Positions 25,556 to 33,934 of a stretch of 64,000 nucleotides of DNA are shown in pieces (the stretch's first letter is position 1; the number at the start of each line of letters is the position of its first letter). Under the pieces are notes generated by a model. The model saw only the letters and a list, made by a program, of their open reading frames with translations. It had not been told where the DNA came from and did no database searches. Made by a program: the position numbers and the translations under genes. Source of the DNA: Streptomyces griseoluteus (lineage in GTDB: Bacteria > Actinomycetota > Actinomycetes > Streptomycetales > Streptomycetaceae). Location: positions 124,001 to 188,000 of the forward strand of contig NZ_SRRU01000010.1 of NCBI RefSeq assembly GCF_004784465.1. Reading direction: 5' to 3'.

Positions 25556-25588
25556 AGGGGTGCCGATGAGCGAGGGGTGCCGATGAGC
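25556..25588 (+). repeat. Tandem duplication of a translation-start segment
   Basis: AGGGGTGCCGATGAGC occurs at 25556-25571 and again at 25573-25588, so the ribosome binding site and ATG of the MFS gene are duplicated. The first ATG (25566) opens a six-codon ORF (MSEGCR) whose TGA overlaps the second ATG. Confidence 0.85.
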
Positions 25589-27082
25589 ACGGGAGCAGGG
25601 ACGCCGTCGAGAGCGGGCGGTTCGACCACCACCGACATCCCGGCCCGCCTGGACCGCCTGCCCTGGTCCCGCTGGCACTGGACGATCGTGATCGGGCTGG
25701 GCACGGTGTGGATTCTGGACGGCCTGGAGGTCACGGTCGTCGGCAACATCGCAGGCCGGCTCTCCGAGCCCGGCAGCGGGCTGTCCATCAGCTCCGGGCA
25801 GGTCACCGGCACCGCGGCCGCGCTGTACGTGGCCGGTGCGTGTGTCGGCGCCCTGTTCTGGGGGCGCCTGACGGACCATTTCGGGCGCCGCAAGCTGTTC
25901 ATGATCACGCTGGCGGTCTATCTCGCGGCGACCGCGCTGACCTCGCTGTCGACCGAGGCATGGTGGTTCTTCCTGTTCCGCTTCCTGACCGGCTTCGGTA
26001 TCGGCGGGGAGTACGCGGCCATCAACTCCGCGATCGACGAGCTGATCCCGGCCGCCTATCGGGGCCGGGTCGACCTGATGATCAACGGCAGCTTCTGGCT
26101 GGGCGCGGTGGGCGGCTCCCTGCTGTCCATCCTGGCGCTGGACACGGCCTTCCTGCCGGAGAACATCGGCTGGCGGCTGACCTTCGCCCTCGGCGCGGTG
26201 CTCGCCCTGGTCATCCTGCTGGTCCGGCGGCACGTACCGGAGAGTCCGCGCTGGCTGCTGATCCACGGACGGGACCAGGAAGCGGAGGAGATCGTCTCCG
26301 GGATCGAGCGGAAGATCGAGGAGCAGACGGGGGAGCCGCTGCCCGCGCCCGAGGGCCGGCTGGAGATCCACCGGCGGGGCAGCGTGACGTTCCTCGAGAT
26401 CGCCCGCACCGTCTTCGGCCGCTACCGCCGGCGCGCGGTGCTCGGCTTCTCCCTCTTCATCGGCCAGGCGTTCCTCTACAACGCCATCACCTTCGGCTTC
26501 GGCGCCATCCTCACCCGCTTCTTCGACGTCCCGGCCGACCGGACGGGCTACTACTTCGCGGTCATCGCGGTCGGCAACTTCTTCGGCCCGCTGCTGCTGG
26601 GCAAGCTGTTCGACACGGTGGGCCGGCGGGTGATGATCTCGTCGACCTATCTGCTGTCCGGGGTCCTGCTGTTCGCCACGGCCTGGCTCTTCGACCGGGG
26701 TTCGCTGAGCGCCTCCACCCTGACCGCCTGCTGGTGCGCGGTCCTCTTCTTCGCCTCCGCGGGCGCGTCGAGTGCGTATCTGACGGTCTCGGAGATCTTC
26801 CCGATGGAGACCCGCGCGATGTCGATCGCCTTCTTCTACGCCCTGGGCACCGCGGCGGGCGGCATCAGCGGCCCGCTGCTCTTCGCGGACCTCACGGGCA
26901 CCGGCAAGGTGGGGGACACGGTCCTCGCCTTCCAGATCGGCGCGTCCCTGATGTGCGTGGCGGGGCTGGTGGCGGCGGTACTGGCGGTACGGGCGGAGGG
27001 ACGGTCGCTCGAGGACGTGGCCACGCCCCTGTCGTCCACCTCGCCTTCGGGGGCGGGGGAGAAGGGGGTGGGGGTGGGGTAG
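25583..27082 (+). CDS. MFS transporter, sugar/metabolite:H+ symporter type
   Basis: This 499-aa protein has twelve predicted membrane segments. Helix 1 carries the LDGLEVTVVGNI motif, the loop after helix 2 reads GRLTDHFGRRKLF (family motif A), the helix 4-5 region FRFLTGFGIGGEYAAINSAI is typical of the SP and aromatic-acid symporter families, and VPESPRWLLIHGRDQEAE follows helix 6. The second-half repeat GKLFDTVGRRVMI is intact. ATG 25583 follows GAGGGG by five bases, and the first ATG of the duplicated start region is out of frame. Substrate cannot be assigned. A hairpin follows the stop. Confidence 0.93.
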   Translation: MSTGAGTPSRAGGSTTTDIPARLDRLPWSRWHWTIVIGLGTVWILDGLEVTVVGNIAGRLSEPGSGLSISSGQVTGTAAALYVAGACVGALFWGRLTDHFGRRKLFMITLAVYLAATALTSLSTEAWWFFLFRFLTGFGIGGEYAAINSAIDELIPAAYRGRVDLMINGSFWLGAVGGSLLSILALDTAFLPENIGWRLTFALGAVLALVILLVRRHVPESPRWLLIHGRDQEAEEIVSGIERKIEEQTGEPLPAPEGRLEIHRRGSVTFLEIARTVFGRYRRRAVLGFSLFIGQAFLYNAITFGFGAILTRFFDVPADRTGYYFAVIAVGNFFGPLLLGKLFDTVGRRVMISSTYLLSGVLLFATAWLFDRGSLSASTLTACWCAVLFFASAGASSAYLTVSEIFPMETRAMSIAFFYALGTAAGGISGPLLFADLTGTGKVGDTVLAFQIGASLMCVAGLVAAVLAVRAEGRSLEDVATPLSSTSPSGAGEKGVGVG

Positions 27083-27104
27083 GGGGCTGAGTTCTGTGAA
27101 GTCG

Positions 27105-27132
27105 GGGCCGTCCGGGGATTACCGGACGGCCC
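27105..27132. terminator. Hairpin terminator after MFS gene
   Basis: GGGCCGTCCGG, loop GGATTA, CCGGACGGCCC: a perfect 11-bp stem 22 bases after the MFS stop codon. Confidence 0.85.
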
Positions 27133-27154
27133 TTGCGGCTTGAGGCCGGGCGGG

Positions 27155-27625
27155 GCCGAGGAGGCTCAGCTCTAAGGGTCGGCGAGCGCCGGGGCGAGGG
27201 CACCGGCCTTCGGTGTCGGCCCCGGCGGTCGGCCCGGGCGGATCGGGGCGGTAGCGGCGGTCCCGTGGTGCTCAGTTCCGGCGGGTCGGTGAGCGCCCGG
27301 GTGGAGAGGACGCCGGCGCCGGCCTCGCGGGATTCCGCCTTGGCGGCCGGCGACGAGCGGGTCGGCAGCACCGGGGCCCCTGGTTTTCAGCCCTGGCGGC
27401 CGAGGAGGGCCGACCAGGGCGCCGGCACCGGCTCCTTCGCGGGTGGCCCCGGCGGTTGGCCGGCCTGAGCTGGGCGACAGCACCGGTCCCGTCGTGCTCC
27501 GCCCCGGCGGTCGGCCAGGGCCGAGTGGGCGGCGCCGGCCTCGCGGGGTCCGGGTCTCGACGGTCGGCCGGGGCCGAGCAGAGCGACAGTACTGACGCCC
27601 TGGTGTTCAGTTCCGGCGGTCCGCG
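27155..27625. repeat. Degenerate ~110-bp tandem repeat, about five units
   Basis: A segment resembling GTGGTGCTCAGTTCCGGCGG recurs at about 27155, 27261, 27377, 27487 and 27597, giving spacings of about 106, 116, 110 and 110 bases. GCGCCGGCCTCGCGGG-like and CGGCGGTCGGCC-like blocks recur in the same register. The last unit overlaps the 3' end of the small membrane protein gene on the minus strand. The open frames across this stretch have no protein-like character, and no other gene is seen between 27083 and 27606. Confidence 0.75.
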
Positions 27626-27909
27626 AAGGCCCAGGAGGCGAGGGCGACGGCGCCGGCCACGCCGAGGACGGACGGCCAGGCGCCGACCTTCTTGGCGAGG
27701 GGGTGGGAGCCGGCGAAGCCGGCCACGTACGCACCGGTGAGCGCGGCGGCCGTAGGAGCCCCGGCCCGGGCGTTCCACTCGCGGGCGGCAACGGCCCCGG
27801 CGGCGGCCAGCACGACCCCGCCGAGCGGCCGCTTCTTGGTCCAACGAGCGACGCCGTACCCACCGACGAGCCCGGTGGCGGCGACCACCGCGCCAGGAAC
27901 CTTGGCCAT
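27607..27909 (-). CDS. Small membrane protein, 100 aa
   Basis: It is a mostly hydrophobic protein with three probable membrane segments: VPGAVVAATGLVGGYGVA, then RPLGGVVLAAAGAVAAREW, and a C-terminal pair around AALTGAYVAGFAG and VLGVAGAVALASWAF. A conserved RWTKKRPLGG loop sits between the first two. AGGAG lies seven bases before the ATG. The 3' end (FADRRN) overlaps the last unit of the 110-bp tandem repeat. It looks like a Streptomyces family of unknown function. Confidence 0.75.
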   Translation of the reverse strand: MAKVPGAVVAATGLVGGYGVARWTKKRPLGGVVLAAAGAVAAREWNARAGAPTAAALTGAYVAGFAGSHPLAKKVGAWPSVLGVAGAVALASWAFADRRN

Positions 27910-28093
27910 GACTTGTCTCCTGTCGTCCCGTATGCCGTGTTCGGCATGCCTGCCGCCGAGGCTAACGCGCGGCACGGAGCACCCGCCGACCGGGCCACCC
28001 TCCCCGAAGTGGCCGAAAACCTCCCCCATGCCCCCGCGATCACGGGGCATCCGAGCTTCGCTGTCCCGACGTCCCGGAAGAGGAGCCCCCACG

Positions 28094-28537
28094 ATGACCG
28101 TGACGACCATGCAGCCGAGATCCCCCATGACGGTCTCCGACTGGACCGACCTGGTGGAGGCCGTTCGCGAGACGGGCCGGTATCCGACGGCGGCGGAGGC
28201 CGAACAGGTCACCCGTATCGTCCTGTCCGGCTTCGGCGGCGTGCTGAGGGGTGACTCGCGCGCGGCCTTCGCGGAGGTCCTGCCCCCGGAGGCGTGCGAG
28301 GCGCTCTTGTCCCAAACCCCCGAGAGCTTCCAGCCCACGGCACGGGAGTTCGTCGAGTCCATGGCGACCCGCATCGAGGGCGCGACCCCCGCGACGGCCC
28401 GGTGGCATGTCAGCTCGGTCCTGAACGTCCTCGCCGAGCGCGCGGGCACCCCGGCGACCGCCCGCCTGATCTCCCAACTCCCACCGGGCTACGCCCTGCT
28501 GTTCGGACTGGCGGAGTTGATGGGGACGGCGGCGTAG
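28094..28537 (+). CDS. DUF2267 domain-containing protein
   Basis: This 147-aa cytoplasmic protein has a DUF2267 layout: LVEAVRETGRYPTAAEAEQV, VLRIVLSGFGG-like helix, GDSRAAFAEVLPPEACEALL and a C-terminal helix pair. Family proteins contain two similar helical halves and are of unknown function, sometimes found near stress genes. AGGAG precedes the ATG at 28094. It is the last gene before the accessory island, and the next 320 bases look decayed. Confidence 0.85.
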   Translation: MTVTTMQPRSPMTVSDWTDLVEAVRETGRYPTAAEAEQVTRIVLSGFGGVLRGDSRAAFAEVLPPEACEALLSQTPESFQPTAREFVESMATRIEGATPATARWHVSSVLNVLAERAGTPATARLISQLPPGYALLFGLAELMGTAA

Positions 28538-28859
28538 AGCCCTCGGCGCGAGCGCGTTTGTTCAGCCGCGCAGATACGCGTGTATGGACGCGGCAATCGC
28601 CTTGCCCAGAGGGACGGTGACCAAGGGGTCGTCGTACCGAAGCCTTCCCGCCCCGTGGAATGGCCTTGTACTGGGCGCGGGAGAGCACCTCCGTGTTCCT
28701 GCCGAAGTGCAAGGTCGAGCCGGGAGACGGTCTCGGTACGCGAGAGCCGAACGAGCAAGTGACGCCCGCTTAGGTGGATGCGTCGCCAGGTGCGTTAGGA
28801 GGCGACCCCGCACTTCCGGCATGGTCTGCGCGAACCGGTCTGAGCCGGCGGGGCCGCTC
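28538..28859. other. Gap with decayed coding remnant at island left edge
   Basis: No intact gene is visible. On the minus strand the reading frames look like broken coding sequence. One frame gives LHFGRNTEVLSRAQYKAIPR (around 28650-28712) with good third-position GC, and the adjacent frame continues RLRYDDPLVTVPLGKAIAAS to a stop at 28562. This suggests the frameshifted C-terminus of a lost protein. I do not recognise the family. It marks the probable left boundary of the island. Confidence 0.4.
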
Positions 28860-29687
28860 TCAGCGGTCAGTACGCGCGGCTGCCAGTATGGTCTGCGCGT
28901 CCGCGTACTGATGGCCGTCATGGAGCGCGGCCACGATGTTGAGTACGGCCTTTACGTCACGCTCGACGACGACGGTTCGCAGCAGGGCCTCAGCCGCTTC
29001 TTCCAGCCCGGACGCTCTGTACGCGGCGAGCACCTCCGGAAGAGCCTCCGGAGTGATCTTCCGAGCCCTGTCCCACACCAGCATGTAAGTGTCGCGAACG
29101 CGCCCTGCCGTCTGATGGCGGTGAAGCAGCGCTAGTTCGGTGGAGAGTGCGGGACTCGCGGCCGCTGTCAGGTGCCGGTCCCCCTCGGCCGGGGGGACCG
29201 GCACCTCAGTACGCGGCGGCATGGCAGCCGTGCGCCGTCGGCTGCCGTGAATGTGCACGCGCTTTCGCGCCAGTCGGCGAACAAACCGGGGAGCCGGCCG
29301 ACCCCGCTCAGAAGCGGGTGCCTCCGCAGAGGGTGACCCGGGGCCGGGAAGCGGGGTCCCTCCACCACGCTGAGGGCACGACATGCAAAGTGACGCGCGC
29401 CCGCGCAGCGCGATCAGTTCGTCAAGCGAGCTCGTCAAAGTCTCGCTGCGCAGCCGGACATCCTCCGAGATGACGGCGTAGATCGCCCGGATGTCCTTTT
29501 CTTTCGGCAGCCTCGCACCGTTGAGGTAGCTGGAGTACGTGCTCGCCGCCAGCCCGGAGGCGTCGGCGACTCTCTCCTGAGTCAGCGGGGTGCAGTCCTT
29601 CAGATCACGCATCGCGGTCACGAACTTGCCGAGAGCGGGAGAGCGTTCGCTCGGGATCTCTCTCCACCTCTGTGTTCTGCCGGTCAC
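28860..29687 (-). CDS. XRE-like helix-turn-helix regulator
   Basis: This 275-aa protein has an N-terminal helix-turn-helix: MRDLKDCTPLTQERVADASG, LAASTYSSYLNGARLP, KEKDIRAIYAVISEDV. A cluster of cysteines follows (LCMSCPQRGG), then a basic Pro-rich linker and a helical C-terminal domain with TPR-like pairs (VRDTYMLVWDRARKITPEAL, HQYADAQTILAAARTDR). GTG 29687 has GGAGGAGGGG six bases upstream; the longer frame to 29747 has none. It is divergent from the four-gene operon that follows and is its likely regulator. The effector is unknown. Confidence 0.82.
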   Translation of the reverse strand: MTGRTQRWREIPSERSPALGKFVTAMRDLKDCTPLTQERVADASGLAASTYSSYLNGARLPKEKDIRAIYAVISEDVRLRSETLTSSLDELIALRGRASLCMSCPQRGGGTPLPGPGSPSAEAPASERGRPAPRFVRRLARKRVHIHGSRRRTAAMPPRTEVPVPPAEGDRHLTAAASPALSTELALLHRHQTAGRVRDTYMLVWDRARKITPEALPEVLAAYRASGLEEAAEALLRTVVVERDVKAVLNIVAALHDGHQYADAQTILAAARTDR

Positions 29688-29923
29688 ACCCGTCCCCTCC
29701 TCCGCGGCCCCACGCCAGACGCGCTCCCATTGTGAGCGATGAGACACCAGCCTTGAAGATTCCGTGAAGGATGTGACGTACGCGTTCGCCGTGAAGGTCT
29801 CGCAGCCCTGGATTTCTGGACCGTGACCGGGTGAGAGTGGACCACCGCCGGGGACATGCTGCGGACTTCCTCCGCCGTCTGGCTGACACCGGCTTTCGGG
29901 GAACTTGCGTAAGGGGAACGTGA

Positions 29924-30604
29924 ATGACTCTTCCGTCGTACGAGGACACCAGGCTCGGCACGATGAAGCGCGCGGCGCTCTGGCTCGTGACTGTGGTGGG
30001 GGAGGGCAACGTCTTCACCAAGGAAGACGTCAAGGCGGTCTTTCCGGGCGTCAGCCAGGCCGATCGCCGGGTCCGGGATCTGCGCGACTACGGCTGGCAG
30101 ATCGACACCAACCGGGAGGACGCTTCCCTCGGCCAGCACGAGCAGCGCTTCGTCCGGCAGGGAGTGCCGGTGTGGGAGCCGGGCAAGGGGACGCGGCCCA
30201 GCACGACGATCACTCAGACCCAGCGCCGCGAAGTCCTCGCGCGGGACGGTCACTTCTGCCGCTCTTGCGGTATCGCCCCGGGGGAGAACTACGCCGGCAC
30301 GTACGAATCCGCGCAGCTGGACATCGCGCGCCGGGTGGTACGGCGGCCGGGCGGCGGCGAGGCTGTCGAACTCGTCGCCGAGTGCAACAGGTGCCGGGTC
30401 GGGGGGCGCGGCCTGACGGCGGACCCGGGAACGGTGCTGGCCGGCGTCAAGGAACTCAGCGGTCTGGAGCGCAGGATGCTCGCGGACTGGATCGACCAGG
30501 ACAAGCGCGAGTTCAGCAGGGTGGAGCAGATCTGGGCGGAATACCGCACGCTCCCCGAGGAATCGCGGACGAGCATCCGTAAGGCGCTCTCGTCCGGCGA
30601 CTGA
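29924..30604 (+). CDS. Degenerate HNH-fold zinc protein, first gene of defence operon
   Basis: This 226-aa protein has an N-terminal winged-helix-like part (FTKEDVKAVFPGVSQADRRV, RDLRDYGWQIDTNREDASLG). A treble-clef HNH core begins at R-EVLARDGHFCRSCG (C112, C115) and closes with AECNRCRVGG (C154, C157). All four zinc cysteines are present, but positions where HNH nucleases have the catalytic His (usually VHHI) read LDIARR, and the last His after the second Cys pair is missing. It may bind DNA without cutting. AAGGGG precedes the ATG. The next gene begins 88 bases later. Confidence 0.78.
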   Translation: MTLPSYEDTRLGTMKRAALWLVTVVGEGNVFTKEDVKAVFPGVSQADRRVRDLRDYGWQIDTNREDASLGQHEQRFVRQGVPVWEPGKGTRPSTTITQTQRREVLARDGHFCRSCGIAPGENYAGTYESAQLDIARRVVRRPGGGEAVELVAECNRCRVGGRGLTADPGTVLAGVKELSGLERRMLADWIDQDKREFSRVEQIWAEYRTLPEESRTSIRKALSSGD

Positions 30605-30692
30605 GACTCAGCACCGCACTTTCCGGTGAGGCCGGCCCAGAGCCGGCCTCACCGGCAGGACCTGACAGACACTTCCGCAGAAGAAGGCTTTC

Positions 30693-32108
30693 GTGAGCAA
30701 GGACTTCGGCCGGCCGCCGCTGGCACGGCAGAACCAGACACTGGTCGAGCAGCGACTGAAAGAAGCAGCCGGCGCTGGTGGCCTCCGTGAAACCCTGACC
30801 GTGGAGTGGCGTACCAAGCCGCTGCACGTCGAGGTCATCGACATGCCGGTGGACTCCCTCTACTACAACCCCGGCACCCACCGCATCCGGGCTCAGCGCA
30901 GCCACGATCCGGTGCAGGACCTGCGGCTGGACGAGGACCCGTGGAGCCCCGAGAGCCAGGACTACCTGCACATCCTCCTCATGGCCCTGCCGGCCGATCC
31001 GACGAAGAAGGACCCTGAGTTCGAAAATCTCGCGGACAGTCTGCGTGATTACCGGCAGAACGAGCCCGGTCTCATCACGCGTGACGGGATCCTCGTCAAC
31101 GGCAACACCCGCAGAGCGGCGCTCAAGGAGCTGGGTGTCGCGAACATCCGGGTGGGAGTACTGCCTGAGTCCTGCACCTGGGATGACATCAACGCGGTCG
31201 AGCTCTCGCTTCAGCTCCGTCCGGACCAGCGCCGTGACTACTCGTACATCAACCGGTTGCTTGCCATCGAGGAGCAGCACCTGCTCGGCCGCAGTGTGGC
31301 CGACATCGCCCGTGAGTTCCGGATCCGGCCCTCGACCTGTGAGCAGGACTTGTGGATCCTCTCGTGCCTGCGTGACCTCATCGACCGGTCCAGAGACGCA
31401 GACGCGCAACTGCGCCTTCTGGACTTCGAGCAGCATCAGGAGAAGCTCCGGGAACTGCATCGCCGTTACGTCAAGGAAGTCGCGGTCAACCGTGAAAACG
31501 CGGAGCTGCTGAAGGAGAATCGTCTCGCCGCGATCGTTCTGGGATTCTCCAAGACGGACGTCCGTCTCATCGAGCCGGACTTCCGGGCGCGGTACCTGGA
31601 TCAGAAGCTGCCCGCGTCGCTGAAGCCAGAGGCGCCCGTTACGGCGGCTGTGTCCATCCCGGGGCTCAACCGGACGGTGAGATCTGCGGCGCCGAAGGTG
31701 GCCGAGGCCAAAGCCCTTACGGACACTGTTCTGAAGGCGAAGGCGGTTGGAGCCGCCGAGGACGGGAAGCTCACGGAGCGCGGGACGACTGCGGCGAAGG
31801 CGTTCTCGATGGTTAAGGAGGCGGTGGAGGCCGCGCTGGAACCCGCGGGCAAGGACGCCCGGGTACGGAAGCGCAAGCAGGCTGCTCCCGACCGGATCAC
31901 TGACGCGTGCCAGGACATCGAACAGTGCGTTACTGACCTGACTCTCGCCAAGGCATCCAACAGCCTTGACGAGGAAGCATTCGATGAGGCGGTGCTCGCC
32001 CTGCGGAAGTCGCTGACGAAGCTGGCGATCGCGACTCAGCGGAGTATCAAGGCGCCTGGAGACGGCGTCTCATGGCTTCTGGACGCGGTGCGCCAGGAGG
32101 GCGCATGA
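30693..32108 (+). CDS. ParB-like domain protein
   Basis: This 471-aa protein has a ParB/sulfiredoxin-like N-terminal domain: EVIDMPVDSLYYNPGTHRIR, FENLADSLRDYRQNEPGLIT, then DGILVNGNTRRAALKELGV (NGNTRRAAL at 136-144), matching the nucleotide-binding box of ParB-like proteins. A helix-turn-helix follows (GRSVADIAREFRIRPSTCEQ, about 203-222), then a long basic, Lys/Ala-rich helical C-terminus. It has GTG 30693 after AGAAGAAGG. The stop overlaps the next start (ATGA at 32105), so the helicase is translationally coupled. It is probably the DNA-recognition component rather than a partition protein, as no parA is near. Confidence 0.83.
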   Translation: MSKDFGRPPLARQNQTLVEQRLKEAAGAGGLRETLTVEWRTKPLHVEVIDMPVDSLYYNPGTHRIRAQRSHDPVQDLRLDEDPWSPESQDYLHILLMALPADPTKKDPEFENLADSLRDYRQNEPGLITRDGILVNGNTRRAALKELGVANIRVGVLPESCTWDDINAVELSLQLRPDQRRDYSYINRLLAIEEQHLLGRSVADIAREFRIRPSTCEQDLWILSCLRDLIDRSRDADAQLRLLDFEQHQEKLRELHRRYVKEVAVNRENAELLKENRLAAIVLGFSKTDVRLIEPDFRARYLDQKLPASLKPEAPVTAAVSIPGLNRTVRSAAPKVAEAKALTDTVLKAKAVGAAEDGKLTERGTTAAKAFSMVKEAVEAALEPAGKDARVRKRKQAAPDRITDACQDIEQCVTDLTLAKASNSLDEEAFDEAVLALRKSLTKLAIATQRSIKAPGDGVSWLLDAVRQEGA

Positions 32109-33934
32109 CCACGGGCACGGAGCCGACCCTGCGGGTCGCCTTCGACGCCACCCGTACCCGGGCGGTGCTGAGGGCGGCCCCGGGGCTGGAAAGCGACTTC
32201 TCAAAGATGTCCATCCGCTTTCCGGCGGGCGGGCAGCGGACCTCGCTGGCTGTGGAGGTTGACCTCGACGACTTCCTGACGGGACTGGACGCTCTCACCG
32301 CGTGGCCGCACGCCGATTCGGTTGAGTGGGACCAGGATCTCGCCACGCTTGTCGGTGAAGTGCTCGATGACGCGGACCGGGCAGAGGAACTCCTCGGCAA
32401 TCCGGACACCGCTGGCGTCGTCACACCAGATGAGGTAACCCAGCACCTCGGCCTGGACTGGTGCGCCGAACTCACGGACTTCCAGCGCCGGGACATCGCT
32501 CACCTGCTGTCCATGCAGCATGGTGCGAACTTCTCGGTGCCCGGAGCCGGCAAGACGCGCGTCGGGCTGGCGGTGTTCGCGGCGATGCGCGCGAGAGGCG
32601 ATGTCCGCCGGCTTCTCGTGGTGAGCCCTAAGTCGGCTTACGAGTCCTGGCAGTTCGAGGGCGAGACGTGTTTCAAGGAGCCCCTGACTGTCCGCGTCAT
32701 GGACGGGGCCCCGGATCCGGGCACGGATGTGCTCATCGTCAACTATGAGCGCCTCGACCGTTCCCTGAACGCCCTCGCCTCATGGCTCCGTGCCGCTCCC
32801 GCGGTGCTCATCCTGGACGAGGCGCACCGGATGAAACTGGGAGCCCGGGGGAAATACGGCAGTGCCTGTATGGCGCTGGGGCCACTCGCCCGACGGCGTC
32901 TCATCCTGACCGGCACGCCCGCTCCGAACGGCGCCCGGGACCTGGAGAACCTGCTGTCCTTCGTCTGGCCGGGCCACGGGCGCCGAGTGGTGACCCAGGC
33001 AGTGGCGGGCGGCGATCTCGCCTACGCCAGCACCGTGCTGCGGCCGATGTTCACACGCACTACCAAGAACGAACTCGGCCTGCCCCCCTTCGAGACGCGC
33101 GTTCGTTATGTCCAGCTGCCCGGACTGCACCGTGAGTTGTACGACGCGCTGATCGGCAACTTCACCGCGCGGGCCGAGGCGGGCCGCTCGGACTTCGACG
33201 CGCTCGGCAAGGCGACTTTGCGTCTGCTCATGGCAGCCACCAGTCCGGCTCTCCTGGCGGAGGGAGAGAGCCGGCACTCGCCGCTCTCGTATCTGGTCCC
33301 GCCGCTCGCTGTACCCGAGTCTGATTCGCTGTACTCCCTGCTGCACCGGCTGCCCAGCTACGAACTGTCGCCCAAGTACAAGGAAGTGCTCAGTATCGTC
33401 GCCGAGAACGCCGCGATGGGCCAGAAGACCCTGGTCTGGTCGACATTCGTGCGCAGCCTGACAACGATGGAGAGGCTCTTCTCCGCCTATCAGCCCGCTG
33501 TCGTACATGGCGGCACGCCTGACCGGGAGGAGCAGATCCAGCGGTTCCGTGACGACCCTGACTGTCACGTGCTGCTGTCGAACCCGGCCACCCTCGGCGA
33601 GGGCATCAGTCTCCATCACGTCTGCCACGACGCTGTCTATGTCGACCGTGACTTCATGGCAGGGCGCTTCCTGCAGAGCCTCGACCGTATTCACCGGCTC
33701 GGTCTCGCCCCTGACACGGAGACGCGCGTCACGGTACTAGCCGCCGAAGCCACGATTGATGAGGTGGTGGCCCACCGGCTGGAGGACAAGCTCGCGTTCA
33801 TGGGGCAGATTCTGGACGACCCCTCGGTGCAGCAGCTGGGAGACCTTGAGGAGGAACCGGCCCTCGCAGCGGGGATGGACATGGCCGACGTCCGGGCACT
33901 GCTGAAGCACATTGATACACATGGCGCCAGGTGA
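32105..33934 (+). CDS. SNF2-family DNA helicase/translocase
   Basis: This is a 609-aa superfamily 2 ATPase. About 130 N-terminal residues are unassigned, then comes DFQRRDIAHLLSMQHGANFS, the Q-like motif. Walker A is VPGAGKTRVGLA (K150), where SNF2 enzymes usually have DEMGLGKT. Motif Ia is LLVVSPKSAYESW, motif II DEAH (238-241), III LTGTPAPNG, with TLVWSTFVRSL, the VVHGG segment and motif VI Q524-x3-R528-x-H530-R531. All residues for ATP-driven translocation are present. Its start overlaps the ParB-like stop and its stop overlaps the NO VEIN start, so three proteins are likely made together. Confidence 0.93.
   Translation: MTTGTEPTLRVAFDATRTRAVLRAAPGLESDFSKMSIRFPAGGQRTSLAVEVDLDDFLTGLDALTAWPHADSVEWDQDLATLVGEVLDDADRAEELLGNPDTAGVVTPDEVTQHLGLDWCAELTDFQRRDIAHLLSMQHGANFSVPGAGKTRVGLAVFAAMRARGDVRRLLVVSPKSAYESWQFEGETCFKEPLTVRVMDGAPDPGTDVLIVNYERLDRSLNALASWLRAAPAVLILDEAHRMKLGARGKYGSACMALGPLARRRLILTGTPAPNGARDLENLLSFVWPGHGRRVVTQAVAGGDLAYASTVLRPMFTRTTKNELGLPPFETRVRYVQLPGLHRELYDALIGNFTARAEAGRSDFDALGKATLRLLMAATSPALLAEGESRHSPLSYLVPPLAVPESDSLYSLLHRLPSYELSPKYKEVLSIVAENAAMGQKTLVWSTFVRSLTTMERLFSAYQPAVVHGGTPDREEQIQRFRDDPDCHVLLSNPATLGEGISLHHVCHDAVYVDRDFMAGRFLQSLDRIHRLGLAPDTETRVTVLAAEATIDEVVAHRLEDKLAFMGQILDDPSVQQLGDLEEEPALAAGMDMADVRALLKHIDTHGAR

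Noticed and set aside
27133..27600. Several open frames in the region after the MFS gene
   Set aside because: All are Arg/Pro/Gly/Ala-rich without hydrophobic cores or ribosome sites, and the DNA is a degenerate tandem repeat.
30693..32108. Chromosome or plasmid partition ParB
   Set aside because: No parA or parS is visible, the protein has a different C-terminus, and it is coupled to a helicase gene.
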